A program made the position numbers and the translations under genes. The notes beneath the pieces were generated by a model. That model was not told where the DNA came from, did no database searches, and worked only from the letters and a program-made list of their open reading frames with translations. 64,000 bases of DNA from AC-49 sp963766605 (GTDB lineage Bacteria > Actinomycetota > Thermoleophilia > Solirubrobacterales > Solirubrobacteraceae): assembly GCA_963766605.1 (NCBI GenBank), contig CAVYAT010000003.1, positions 248,001-312,000 on the forward strand, given 5' to 3'. Numbering within the stretch: position 1 is the stretch's first letter; each line of letters begins with the position of its first letter. Of the stretch, positions 37,056 through 45,947 are shown in pieces.

Positions 37056-38558
37056 ATGGCCCGATACGTCGCGGCGCTCGATCAGGGCACCACGAGCACG
37101 CGGTGCATGGTGTTCGACCACGACGGGGCACCGGTCGCCCGCGACCAGCTCGAGCACGAGCAGATCTTCCCCCGGCCCGGCTGGGTCGAGCACCGGCCGG
37201 CCGAGATCTGGCAGCGCTCGCGCCAGGTGATCGACGGGGCGCTCGGCCAGCTCGGCGGCGGCGCGGCCGATGTCGTCGCCCTGGGGGTGACCAACCAGCG
37301 TGAGACGACGATCGTCTGGGATCGCGCGACCGGCGAGGCGATCCACAACGCGATCGTCTGGCAGGACACCCGCACCGACGAGCTGTGCGCCGCCCTGGCC
37401 GCCGACGGCGGCCCCGACCGCTTCCGCGCCCGCACCGGGCTGCCGATCGCCGCCTACTTCTCGGGGCCGAAGATCGCCTGGATCCTTGACCACGTCGACG
37501 GGGCACGCGAGCGAGCGCAGGCGGGCGAGCTGGCGTTCGGCACCAGCGATACGTGGCTGATCTGGAACCTGACCGGCGGGCCCGACGGCGGCGTCCACGT
37601 GACCGACGTGTCGAACGCCAGCCGCACACTGCTGATGGACCTGGCGACGCTGTCGTGGGACGACGAGCTGCTTGGCGCGATCGGGGTGCCGCGGGCGATG
37701 CTGCCCGAGATCCGCTCGTCGAGCGAGGTCTACGGCGAGGTCCGCGCGGGGGCGCTGGCCGGCGTGCCGGTGGCCGGCGACCTCGGCGACCAGCAGGCGG
37801 CGACGTTCGGGCAGGCCTGCCTGGAGCCCGGCGAGGCCAAGAACACCTATGGGACCGGCAACTTCCTGCTGCTCAACACCGGCACCGAGGTCGTCCACTC
37901 CGAGAACGGGCTGATCACAACCGTCGGCTACCGCCTCGGCGATGCGCCGGCCGTCTACTGCCTGGAGGGGTCGATCGCCGTCACCGGCTCGCTGATCCAG
38001 TGGCTGCGCGACAACCTGCGGCTGATCCACTCCGCGGACGAGGTCGAGGCGCTGGCGCTCAGCGTCGACGACAACGGCGGCGCCTATTTCGTGCCGGCGT
38101 TCAGCGGGCTGTTCGCGCCCTACTGGCGCCCCGACGCCCGCGGCGTCATCGCCGGCCTGACCCGCTACGTGACCGCCGGCCACATCGCCCGGGCGGCGCT
38201 CGAGGCGGTCGCGTTCCAGAGTCGTGAGGTCGCCGACGCGATGAACGCCGACTCCGGCGTGGCGCTGACCGAGCTGAAGGTCGACGGGGGCATGGTCGCC
38301 AACGAGACGCTGATGCAGTTCCAGGCCGACATCCTCGGCGTCCCCGTCATCCGCCCGAAGGTCCCGGAGACGACGGCGCTCGGCGCGGCCTACGCCGCCG
38401 GCCTGGCGACCGGCTTCTGGGCCTCGACCGACGAGCTGCGTTCCAACTGGGCGGCCGACAAGCGCTGGGAGCCGTCGATGGATGCGGGCGCCCGCGAGGC
38501 CGCGTTGGCGGCGTGGAAGAAGGCGGTGGCGCGGACGCTGGACTGGGTGGAGGAGTAG
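37056..38558 (+). CDS. glpK: Glycerol kinase
   Basis: GlpK makes sn-glycerol 3-phosphate from glycerol and ATP. The 500-residue FGGY-family protein has ALDQGTTSTRCMVFDHDG, EHRPAEIW, VTNQRETTIVWDRATG, QDTRTDELC, GDLGDQQAATFGQ, NTYGTGNFLLLNTG and the C-terminal KVDGGMVANETLMQFQADI. Length and motifs are canonical. It is first in glpK-glpA-glpB-glpC and follows the acyltransferase with no gap for a promoter; a large hairpin lies between its stop and glpA. Confidence 0.97.
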   Translation: MARYVAALDQGTTSTRCMVFDHDGAPVARDQLEHEQIFPRPGWVEHRPAEIWQRSRQVIDGALGQLGGGAADVVALGVTNQRETTIVWDRATGEAIHNAIVWQDTRTDELCAALAADGGPDRFRARTGLPIAAYFSGPKIAWILDHVDGARERAQAGELAFGTSDTWLIWNLTGGPDGGVHVTDVSNASRTLLMDLATLSWDDELLGAIGVPRAMLPEIRSSSEVYGEVRAGALAGVPVAGDLGDQQAATFGQACLEPGEAKNTYGTGNFLLLNTGTEVVHSENGLITTVGYRLGDAPAVYCLEGSIAVTGSLIQWLRDNLRLIHSADEVEALALSVDDNGGAYFVPAFSGLFAPYWRPDARGVIAGLTRYVTAGHIARAALEAVAFQSREVADAMNADSGVALTELKVDGGMVANETLMQFQADILGVPVIRPKVPETTALGAAYAAGLATGFWASTDELRSNWAADKRWEPSMDAGAREAALAAWKKAVARTLDWVEE

Positions 38559-38570
38559 CGAGCGCGGGAC

Positions 38571-38615
38571 GGTGGGCTGCGAAACGTGCCGTAGAGGACC
38601 GAAACGCAGCCCACC
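38571..38615 (+). promoter_or_regulatory. Intercistronic hairpin between glpK and glpA
   Basis: GGTGGGCTGCG (38571-38581) and CGCAGCCCACC (38605-38615) are perfect 11-bp inverted arms around a 23-nt loop; the loop itself begins and ends with AAA. It begins 12 bases after the glpK stop and ends 29 bases before the glpA GTG. No U-tract follows. It could be a partial terminator, an mRNA stability or processing signal, or a protein-binding site setting the kinase/dehydrogenase ratio. Confidence 0.6.
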
Positions 38616-38644
38616 GCTTCGGCAGTCCACTAGCGTCCGTCGAC

Positions 38645-40195
38645 GTGACCGCGCTCGAGACCGACGTCCTGGTGATCGGTGGCGGCGCCACCGGGGCCGG
38701 GGTGGCGTTCGACGCGGCGCTGCGCGGCCTGGACGTCGTGCTCGTCGATCGGGCCGACCTCGGCGAGGGCACGAGCGGACGCTTCCACGGCCTGCTGCAC
38801 TCTGGGGCGCGCTACGTCGTCAAGGACCCGGCGGCCGCGCGCGAGTGCGCGAGCGAGTGCTCGATCGTGGCGCGGGTCGCCGCGCACGCGGTCGAGCCGT
38901 GCGGTGGGCTGTTCGTGACAACGCCCGACGATGACCCCGCCTACGCGGACGCGTTCGCGGGTGCGTGCGCCGGCAGCGGCGTCGGATGCGAGGAGATCGA
39001 CGTCGCCGACGCGCTGCGCGACGAGCCATTGCTGAACCCGGAGATCTCGCGTGCGTTCCGGGTCGCCGACGCGTCGATCGATGTCTGGGTGCTGCTGCGG
39101 GCACTGGCCGCCGGCGTGCGCGAGCACGGCGGCGACGTGCTGACCCGACACGCGGTCGTCGGCGTGCTGCGCGATGGCGACACGGTCCTCGGCGCCGTCC
39201 TCCGGGCGCCCGACGGGTCACGGCACGAGGTGCGCGCCGCGATCACGATCAACGCCGCCGGCGCGTGGGCCGGGCAGATCGCCGCACTGGCCGACATCGA
39301 CAGCGTCCGGGTGATCCCCGGCCGGGGAATCATGATCGCGATGAACCACCGCCTGGTGAACACCGTGGTCAATCGCTGCGGGCCGCCCGGTGACGGCGAT
39401 GCGTTGGTCCCGATCCGCACCGTCACGGTGATCGGCACGACCGACGGCCCGGTCGCCGATCCCGACGACACGTCGATCCCGCCGGGCGAGGTGGCGGCGA
39501 TGCTCGACGCGGGCGAGCGGCTGATCCCTGGCTTTCGCCGCGCCCGCGCGCTGCGCGTCTGGGCCGGGGTGCGGCCGCTGTGGGCCGACGACGACCGCGA
39601 CGGCGACGTCGCCTCGACGCGCGACGTCAGCCGGGCGCACGCGCTGCTCGATCACCGCGATCGCGACGGCGTCGGCGGCTTTGTGACGATCACCGGCGGC
39701 AAGCTGACGACCTACCGGCTGATGGCGCAGGAGGCCGTCGACGCGGCATGCCGTGCGCTCGGCCGCGACATCGCGTGCACCACATCGACGTCCCCCCTTG
39801 CGGGCGCCGCGGTCGCCGCGCACCTGCGCCCGAGCTCGCGCCTGCGCAGCCGCGAGCGCACGCTGGGCGACGACCAGCTCGTGTGCGAGTGCGAGCTCGT
39901 CACCCGCGCGCAGGTGCGCGACGCCATGACACCGGCCGGCGACCTTGACGACCTGCGCCGCGCGCTGCGACTGGGGATGGGCCCGTGCCAGGGCGGCTTC
40001 TGCATGTACCGCGCCGCGGGACTGATGCACGACGCCGGCGACGGCGACCCGGCGGCGGCCAACGCCGCGCTGCGGGCGTTCGTCGCGGAGCGCTGGAAGG
40101 GGACCTGGCCGCTGCTGCACACCGACCAGCTGCGCCAGGCGTGGCTCGACGACTGGATCCACCACGGCGTGCTCGGCGTCGGGGAGCTGTCGTGA
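38645..40195 (+). CDS. glpA: Anaerobic glycerol-3-phosphate dehydrogenase subunit A
   Basis: GlpA is the FAD subunit that oxidises glycerol 3-phosphate to dihydroxyacetone phosphate. The 516-residue product has the Rossmann motif DVLVIGGGATGAGVAFDAA, GEGTSGRFHGLLHSGARYV, NAAGAWAGQIA, and ITGGKLTTYRLMAQEAVD. The C-terminal domain holds a BFD-like iron-sulfur region: CECELVTRAQVRDAM and GMGPCQGGFCMYRAAG. The GTG at 38645 is preferred because it starts 5 residues before the FAD motif. It overlaps glpB (GTGA). Confidence 0.94.
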   Translation: MTALETDVLVIGGGATGAGVAFDAALRGLDVVLVDRADLGEGTSGRFHGLLHSGARYVVKDPAAARECASECSIVARVAAHAVEPCGGLFVTTPDDDPAYADAFAGACAGSGVGCEEIDVADALRDEPLLNPEISRAFRVADASIDVWVLLRALAAGVREHGGDVLTRHAVVGVLRDGDTVLGAVLRAPDGSRHEVRAAITINAAGAWAGQIAALADIDSVRVIPGRGIMIAMNHRLVNTVVNRCGPPGDGDALVPIRTVTVIGTTDGPVADPDDTSIPPGEVAAMLDAGERLIPGFRRARALRVWAGVRPLWADDDRDGDVASTRDVSRAHALLDHRDRDGVGGFVTITGGKLTTYRLMAQEAVDAACRALGRDIACTTSTSPLAGAAVAAHLRPSSRLRSRERTLGDDQLVCECELVTRAQVRDAMTPAGDLDDLRRALRLGMGPCQGGFCMYRAAGLMHDAGDGDPAAANAALRAFVAERWKGTWPLLHTDQLRQAWLDDWIHHGVLGVGELS

Positions 40196-41370
40196 TCCGC
40201 GACGCGGGCCACTACGACGCGATCGTCATCGGCGCCGGCGTCGCCGGGCTGACGGCGGCGGCACGGCTGGCTCAGCGCGGGGCGTCGGTCTGCGTGCTGG
40301 CGCGGGGCGTGGGCTGCACGCATCTGGCGCCCGCGACGATCGACGTCCTCGCCGACGGCGACCTCGGCGCGTTCGTCGCGGCCCACCCCGAGCACCCGTA
40401 TGCCGCGGTCGGGGCCGACGGCGTCGGCGCCGCACTGGCGTGGCTACAGACCTGCTTTGCCCACGGCGGCTACGGCTACGTCGGCGAACCGGGGAGCAAC
40501 CACGTCCTCCCTGGTCCGCTCGGCGCGCCGCGGCGCTCTGCACTCGTGCCGGTGACGATGGCGGCCGGCGACCTCGGTGACGGCGCGCCGCTGTGCATCG
40601 TCGGGCTCCCGGTGCTGCGCGACTTTCACGCCGGGCTGTGCGCGGCGAACCTCGCCGCCCGCGGCCACGACGCACGCGCGGTCCTCGTCGATCTCGACGT
40701 CGGACGGGTCGAGGCCAACGCGGTGACGCTGGCGCGGCGCTTCGACGAGCCGTCGTTTCGGGCCGGTTTCGCGTCGGCGCTGGCGCCGCTGCTGCGCGAC
40801 GGCGAGCGGGTCGGCGTGCCGGCGGTGCTCGGCCTGCGCGATCCCCACGGCGCCTGGACCGACGTGCAGGAGCGTCTCGGGCACCCCCTGTTCGAGATAC
40901 CGACGCTGCCGCCGTCGGCTCCGGGACTGCGCCTGTTCGCGGCGCTGCGCGGCGCCGCGCGTGCGGCCGGCGCGACGATCGCACTCGGCGCACGCGTCGT
41001 CGGCGCCGAGCGCTTCACCGTCGTGCGCGCCGAGGTGAGTGGGCACACGCGTGACTACGAGGCGGGAGCCGTCGTCCTGGCGACCGGCGGACTGGCCAGC
41101 GGCGGCCTCGAGCTGACGACCGACAGCGGGCTGTGCGAGACCGCGCTGCACGTCGGCGTGGTCGGCGAGGCACGCTTTCATCCCGACGCGTTCGCGCCAC
41201 AGCCGATCGCCCGCGCCGGCGTCGACGTGACGCCGGGGACCTTGCGCTTCGCCGACGACGTCTACGTCGCCGGCGCTGCCCTGCCCGGCGCCGACGCACG
41301 CCGCGAAGGCTGTGGCGAGGGCGTCGCGTTGAGTACCGGCCACGCCGTCGCGGAGCTGATCGCGGCATGA
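40192..41370 (+). CDS. glpB: Anaerobic glycerol-3-phosphate dehydrogenase subunit B
   Basis: The 392-residue GlpB is a flavoprotein subunit of the GlpABC complex that passes electrons toward the quinone pool. Its N-terminus shows YDAIVIGAGVAGLTAAARLA, and VVLATGGLASGGLEL and a final G-C-G-E-G-V-A-L-S-T-G-H-A-V-A segment resemble the family. The start GTG overlaps the glpA stop; its stop overlaps glpC (ATGA). Confidence 0.9.
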   Translation: MIRDAGHYDAIVIGAGVAGLTAAARLAQRGASVCVLARGVGCTHLAPATIDVLADGDLGAFVAAHPEHPYAAVGADGVGAALAWLQTCFAHGGYGYVGEPGSNHVLPGPLGAPRRSALVPVTMAAGDLGDGAPLCIVGLPVLRDFHAGLCAANLAARGHDARAVLVDLDVGRVEANAVTLARRFDEPSFRAGFASALAPLLRDGERVGVPAVLGLRDPHGAWTDVQERLGHPLFEIPTLPPSAPGLRLFAALRGAARAAGATIALGARVVGAERFTVVRAEVSGHTRDYEAGAVVLATGGLASGGLELTTDSGLCETALHVGVVGEARFHPDAFAPQPIARAGVDVTPGTLRFADDVYVAGAALPGADARREGCGEGVALSTGHAVAELIAA

Positions 41371-42596
41371 GCGACGACGTCCTGTTCGGCGCCCTGCGCG
41401 GCACGCTGGACCACTGCGTCAAGTGCACGATCTGCGAGACCGCGTGCCCGGTCGCCGCCGTCACGCCGCTGTTCCCGGGGCCGAAGTACGCCGGACCGCA
41501 GTCCGAGCGCTTCCGCGTCGCCGGCGACGGCTCGCCCGACGCGTCGGTGGACTGGTGCTCGGGCTGCGGGATCTGCACCCAGGTCTGCCCGCAGGGCGTC
41601 GCGGTCGCCGAGCTCAACGCCCACGCGCGCGAGGCGCTCAAGCAGCAGCGCGGCGCGACGCTGCGCGACCGTCTGATCTCGCGGCCCGACCTCCTGGGCC
41701 GGCTCGGCACGCCGGTCGCGCCGCTGGCCAACGCGGCGCTGGGCGTGCGCGGGCTGCGGACGCTGGGCGAGCGCGTCCTCGGCGTGCACCGCGACGCGCC
41801 GCTGCCGCGATTCGCCGGACGCACGTTCGGGCGCTACGCGCGGCGCCACCGCAGTCCGCCGGCGCCGCGGACCGCGGTCTTCTTCCACGGTTGCGGCGCC
41901 CAGCACTACGAGCCGGGCGTCGCGCAGATGGTCGTCGAGCTGCTCGAGCACAACGGCTTCCATGTCGAGATCCCGCGCCAGGGCTGCTGTGGGCTGCCGC
42001 TGCAGTCGAACGGCCTGTTCGACGCGGCACGCGAGCGCGTGCTCGAGCAGGCGCGAGCGCTCGCCCCCGGGGCGCGCGACGGCGCGCTGATCGTCGGCCA
42101 CGCGACGAGCTGCACGCTCATGCTCAAGCGCGAGGCACGCGAGATCCTCGGTCTGCACGACGACCCCGACCTGGCGCTCGTCGCGCAGAGCACCTACGAC
42201 ATCTGCGAGCTGCTGCTCGAGTGCCATCACCGCGGCGAACTGCGCACCGATTTCGCCCCGATCGCCGAGACGGTCGCCTACCACGCGCCGTGCCAGCAGC
42301 AGGGCCACTTCATCGGCAAGCCGGCGCTCGAGCTGCTGGCACTGATCCCGCGGCTGAATGTCGTCGAACTCGACGCCGCGTGCTGCGGCATCGCCGGCAC
42401 CTACGGGCTGAAGGCCGAGCGCTACGACGTCGCGATGGCGGTCGGCGCCGACCTGTTCGCACAGGTTGAGCGCAGCGGCGCCGCGAGCACGGCGTGCGAC
42501 AGCGAGACCTGCCGCTGGCAGATCGAGCAGGCAACCGGGCGCCCCGCCGCTCACCCGATCGAGCTTCTTCACCGTGCGTACCGGCTGGGAACGTAG
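41367..42596 (+). CDS. glpC: Anaerobic glycerol-3-phosphate dehydrogenase subunit C
   Basis: GlpC is the membrane-linked iron-sulfur subunit that donates electrons to menaquinone. The 409-residue product has two [4Fe-4S] motifs, CVKCTICETACP (about 17-28) and CSGCGICTQVCPQG (about 64-77), and two cysteine-rich CCG-type domains (HGCGAQHYEPG, QGCCGLPLQSNG, ACCGIAGTYG). No transmembrane helix is seen. The TAG stop is also the start of the TAGACT hexamer of the next gene. Confidence 0.93.
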   Translation: MSDDVLFGALRGTLDHCVKCTICETACPVAAVTPLFPGPKYAGPQSERFRVAGDGSPDASVDWCSGCGICTQVCPQGVAVAELNAHAREALKQQRGATLRDRLISRPDLLGRLGTPVAPLANAALGVRGLRTLGERVLGVHRDAPLPRFAGRTFGRYARRHRSPPAPRTAVFFHGCGAQHYEPGVAQMVVELLEHNGFHVEIPRQGCCGLPLQSNGLFDAARERVLEQARALAPGARDGALIVGHATSCTLMLKREAREILGLHDDPDLALVAQSTYDICELLLECHHRGELRTDFAPIAETVAYHAPCQQQGHFIGKPALELLALIPRLNVVELDAACCGIAGTYGLKAERYDVAMAVGADLFAQVERSGAASTACDSETCRWQIEQATGRPAAHPIELLHRAYRLGT

Positions 42597-42599
42597 ACT
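42594..42599 (+). promoter_or_regulatory. Putative -10 element of the PgsA-like gene
   Basis: TAGACT overlaps the glpC stop and ends eight bases before an in-frame ATC codon at 42608-42610. The same hexamer at 7-nt spacing precedes hpt and the 34.1-kb epimerase, which supports a start at 42608. Confidence 0.4.
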
Positions 42600-42607
42600 T
42601 CGCGGCG

Positions 42608-43202
42608 ATCAGTACCAACGACCTGAGCCAGCCCGAGACAAGCACGTCGTGGCGCCCCCGGATCGGTCGGACGGGCCTGCTCGCGGCGGGCACCGGCGTG
42701 CGCATCGTGCTCGCTCCGGTCGTCATGGCGCTCGTCCTACATGGCTCCGACACGGCGGCCACGATCGTGTTCCTCGTCGCGGCCGCGACCGATTGGTTCG
42801 ACGGCCGCCTCGCCCGCCGCTGGGAGGTCACGACCCGGCTGGGGTCGTTCCTCGACACCACGGCCGACAAGCTGCTGGTCAGCTGTGCGCTGATCGCGCT
42901 GCTCGCCGTCGACCGCGTGTCGCCATGGGTCGTCGCGCTGATCGTCAGCCGCGAGCTGATCCTGCTCGGGCTGCGCGCCGCGGTCGCGGCCGAGGGCCTG
43001 CGACATCGAGACATCGATGCTCGGCAAGTGGAAGGCGACGGTGCAGTTCGCCGCGATCGCACTGGCAATGGTCCGCCCCGACGTGACGATCGCCGGCGCG
43101 TACCTCGATCAGTGGGCGATGGTCATTGCGACGGTCGTGACGCTGTGGTCGGGGTACGACTACCTCGTCCGCTACCTGTCCGCGCTGCGCACGCCGCGGT
43201 GA
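42608..43202 (+). CDS. pgsA: CDP-alcohol phosphatidyltransferase (PgsA-like), one frameshift
   Basis: An integral membrane enzyme joining a CDP-diacylglycerol to an alcohol; PgsA makes phosphatidylglycerophosphate. The family motif D-x2-D-G-x2-A-R-x8-G-x3-D-x3-D appears as TDWFDGRLARRWEVTTRLGS and LDTTADK, with about five helices (VRIVLAPVVMALVL, IVFLVAAAT, LLVSCALIALL, VVALIVSREL). The frame shifts near 42993-42999 (one extra base), after which LGKWKATVQFAAIAL continues to the stop. No canonical start exists in frame: an ATC at 42608 sits where the initiator would be. The gene lies behind the glycerol 3-phosphate genes, fitting the supply of its acceptor. Confidence 0.75.
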
Positions 43203-44186
43203 GCCGGGTCTTCGTCACCGGCGGCAGCGGCGTCGTCGGGGTCGCCCTGGTGAGTGCGTTGGTGGCGCGCGACGACGAGGTCGTGGCCCTGGCACGGTCG
43301 CAGGCGTCGGCGGCGAAGTTGCGTTCGCTCGGCGTGGCCGAGGTCGTCATCGGCGACGTGATGGACCAGACGATGCTGTCCGGCGCGCTGCGCGGGAGCG
43401 AGCTGCTGTACCACGTGGCCGGCGTCAACGCGATGTGCGTCGCCGACCCCGGGCCGATGCTGCGCGCCAACATCGACGGCGCCTCCGGCGCCGTGCAGGC
43501 CGCCGCGGCGGCCGGGCTGCGCCGAGTCGTGCTGACGTCGTCGGCGGCGACGATCGGCGAGCCGCCGGAAACGGTCGGACGCGAGGACACCGCGCACCGC
43601 GGCTGGTACCTGAGCAACTACGAACGCTCCAAGACCCTCGGCGAGCGCGCGGCGCTGGCCGCCGGCCGCGAGGCGGGGATCGAGGTCGTCGTCGGTCAAC
43701 CCGTCGTCGGTCCAGGGACCTGGCCGGGCCGGCGGCACCGGGCGGTTCCTGCTCGCGTTCCTCGACGGGCGGCTGAAGGTGTTCGTCAAGACCTGGATCT
43801 CACTGGTCGACATCGACGACTGCGCGCAGGGGCACATCCTCGCCGCCGAGCACGGCGTGGCCGGCGAGCGCTACCTGCTCAACAGCTTCACGCTGCCGAT
43901 CGGCGAGGCGCTCGCGCTGGCCGCGAGCGTCGCCGGGGTCCAGCGGACGCCGCGGATGGTCCCGCGCCGGCTGGCGATCGCCGGCGGGTGGATCGTCGAG
44001 CAGGGCGCGCGGGTCGCGCGCCGCAAGCCGCCGGTCTGCCGCGAGATGGTGCGCACGCTGCTGCACGGCCACCGGTACGACGGCTCACGCGCCGAGCGCG
44101 ACCTCGGCGTTCAGTACACGCCGCCGCAGGACACGATCCTGCGAACGGTCGAGTGGGCCCGGGGCGCCGGGCTGCTGCGGGCCTAA
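43199..44186 (+). CDS. NAD-dependent epimerase/reductase (one frameshift)
   Basis: An extended-SDR protein resembling dihydroflavonol 4-reductase-like enzymes. It has RVFVTGGSGVVGVALVSAL at the N-terminus, LYHVAGVNAM, LTSSAATIGE and YLSNYERSKTLGER (YxxxK). The frame shifts at about 43694: VVVGQPV must become VVVNPSSVQGPGRAGG, after which FLLAFLDGRLKVFVKTW and ISLVDIDDCAQGH follow. One extra G (GTCGG for GTCG) explains it; the corrected protein has 328 residues. The GTG start overlaps the PgsA-like stop. It ends 4 bases inside the convergent aldo/keto reductase gene. Confidence 0.8.
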
Positions 44187-45046
44187 ACCGTCGCCAGCGC
44201 CGCGAGCGCGTCGTCGTCGAGGTGCAGCTCGCCGGCCGCCATGTTCTCCTCGAGGTGGGCGACCGAGGATGTTCCGGGGATCAGCAGGACGTTGTCGCCC
44301 CGGGTCAGCACCCACGCGAGGCCGACCTGGGCAGGCGTCGCCTCGAGCCGCTTCGCGACGGCGCGGACGACCGCGTTGTCGCTGACCTTCGCCATTCCGG
44401 GGAACGCCGACCCCAGCGGGAAGAACGGCACGTAGGCGATCCCCTGCTCGCGGCACAGCGACAGCACCGGCGCATCGCCCTGGTCGACGAGCGAGAAGGC
44501 GTTCTGCACGCACGTCACCTCGACGCCGCGGTCAAGCGCGTGGCGCAGCTGGTCGAGCGTCACCGCGCTCAGCCCCACACCGCCGATCTTGCCCTCGTCG
44601 CGCAGCGCGACCATCTCGTCAAGCTGGGCGTCGTAGTCGACCCGCTCGTAGTCCGCCGGCGCCTCGTCGCCCATCAGCCGCAGGTTGACGGCGTCGACCT
44701 GCTCCACCTCCAGCGACCGCAGGTTGTCCTCGACACCGGCTCGCAGCTCGGCCGGTGTCTGGGCCGGTAGCCAGCCGCCGCTGTCGTCGCGGCGCCCGCC
44801 GACCTTGCTGACCAGCACGAGGCCGTCGGGGTACGGGTGCAGCGCCGCGTGGATCAGCTCGTTGCTGACGTCGGGCCCGTAGTACTGCGCTGTGTCGATG
44901 TGGTTGGCGCCGAGCTCGACTGCTCGGCGCAGGACCGCCAGCGCCGCCTCGCGGTCGTCGGGCGGCCCGAACACGCCCCGGCCCGGGAGCTGCATCGCGC
45001 CGAATCCGATCCGCGCGACCGGCCGCCCGGAGATCGAGCCGCTCAT
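44183..45046 (-). CDS. Aldo/keto reductase (YdbC-like)
   Basis: A 287-residue NADPH-dependent reductase of the AKR superfamily. GANHIDTAQYYGPDVSNEL holds the catalytic Asp and Tyr, LVLVSKVGGRRD the Lys, but the usual His is replaced in the VDAVNLRLMGDE segment, as in the E. coli YdbC branch of the family, whose known member reduces pyridoxal. The cofactor region LLIPGTSSVAHLEENMAA is typical. ATG overlaps the SDR stop (ATGA). Confidence 0.88.
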   Translation of the reverse strand: MSGSISGRPVARIGFGAMQLPGRGVFGPPDDREAALAVLRRAVELGANHIDTAQYYGPDVSNELIHAALHPYPDGLVLVSKVGGRRDDSGGWLPAQTPAELRAGVEDNLRSLEVEQVDAVNLRLMGDEAPADYERVDYDAQLDEMVALRDEGKIGGVGLSAVTLDQLRHALDRGVEVTCVQNAFSLVDQGDAPVLSLCREQGIAYVPFFPLGSAFPGMAKVSDNAVVRAVAKRLEATPAQVGLAWVLTRGDNVLLIPGTSSVAHLEENMAAGELHLDDDALAALATV

Positions 45047-45876
45047 GCATCCACCCCGACGTACTTCGCCGAGCGCTCCCACAGGCCGGACGCAAGCGCC
45101 TCGTCGTTGGCCTGCCCGTTCGTCGCGCCGCCCGATTTCATGCGGTGGAAGTAGGCGCCATTGACCGACTGCGGGTCCTCGACGGTCGCCAGATGAACCA
45201 ACGGGGCCGCTCCCTCGTCGACCGAGATCGTGAAGATCTTCTTCAGCGGCGTTCGATACACAAGCCCGGTCAGGAACGAGTCGCGCCCGAAGTCCGAGCC
45301 GACCGGTCCAGGGTGAAAACACGACGATGTGATGCCGTCGCCGGCCGCCCGGCGCGACAGCTCGCGGGTGAAGAGGATGTTCTCGAGCTTCGTCGTCGAG
45401 TAGGTCCGAAACGCGACGTACGAGCCGTCGGTGTTGTCGAGGCCGTCGAGATTGACCGAGCCGAAACGGTTGGCGACGCTCGAAGTGTTGATCACGCGGG
45501 CGCCGGATGCGGCAAGCCGCGCGCGCAGCAGCGCGGTGAGCAGGAACGGGGCCAGATGGTTGACCTGGAAGGTCAATTCGTGCCCGTCGTCGGTCACCGT
45601 GTGCTTGGGGAACATGCCACCCGCGTTGTTGGCGAGCACGTCGATCCTGGGGCAACGGGCCAGCAGCTTGTCGGCCAGCTCGTGAACCTCGTCGAGCTTG
45701 GCGAAGTCGGCGACCAGCGGCTCGACACCGACCGACTCGGCGACCGCGGCGGTCTTCTCGGGCGAGCGCCCGACCACCACGACCTCGGCGCCGAGCCCGG
45801 ACAGGGTCTTCGCCGCGGCCGCGCCGAGGCCGGAGCTGGCCCCGGTGATGACGACCGTTTTGCCTTGCATGGACAT
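45043..45876 (-). CDS. Short-chain dehydrogenase/reductase
   Basis: A 277-residue classical SDR with VVITGASSGLGAAAAKTL (cofactor motif TGxxxGxG), NNAGGMF, INTSSVANRF and the catalytic YSTTK. The C-terminal part resembles retinol-dehydrogenase/WW-domain-oxidoreductase-like SDRs (SCFHPGPVGSDFGRDS). It precedes the aldo/keto reductase in a two-gene operon. TAGGGT ends seven bases before the ATG, again suggesting a leaderless transcript. Confidence 0.9.
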   Translation of the reverse strand: MSMQGKTVVITGASSGLGAAAAKTLSGLGAEVVVVGRSPEKTAAVAESVGVEPLVADFAKLDEVHELADKLLARCPRIDVLANNAGGMFPKHTVTDDGHELTFQVNHLAPFLLTALLRARLAASGARVINTSSVANRFGSVNLDGLDNTDGSYVAFRTYSTTKLENILFTRELSRRAAGDGITSSCFHPGPVGSDFGRDSFLTGLVYRTPLKKIFTISVDEGAAPLVHLATVEDPQSVNGAYFHRMKSGGATNGQANDEALASGLWERSAKYVGVDA

Positions 45877-45883
45877 GCTCGGG

Positions 45884-45889
45884 ACCCTA
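45884..45889 (-). promoter_or_regulatory. Putative SDR -10 element (leaderless)
   Basis: TAGGGT on the minus strand ends seven bases before the ATG of the SDR gene, the same spacing as at hpt and potA. No clear -35 was seen in the short divergent gap. Confidence 0.35.
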
Positions 45890-45947
45890 CTGCGCGCCTG
45901 CCGGAAGCCTGAATGGACCGCCGTGGGCGGCAGGACGCGCCTGTATC

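Noticed and set aside
42494..44770. 758-codon plus-strand frame that joins the PgsA-like gene and the epimerase
   Set aside because: It is produced by the two extra bases that bring separate genes into one frame and it runs past the true end of the epimerase; two corrected genes are better supported.
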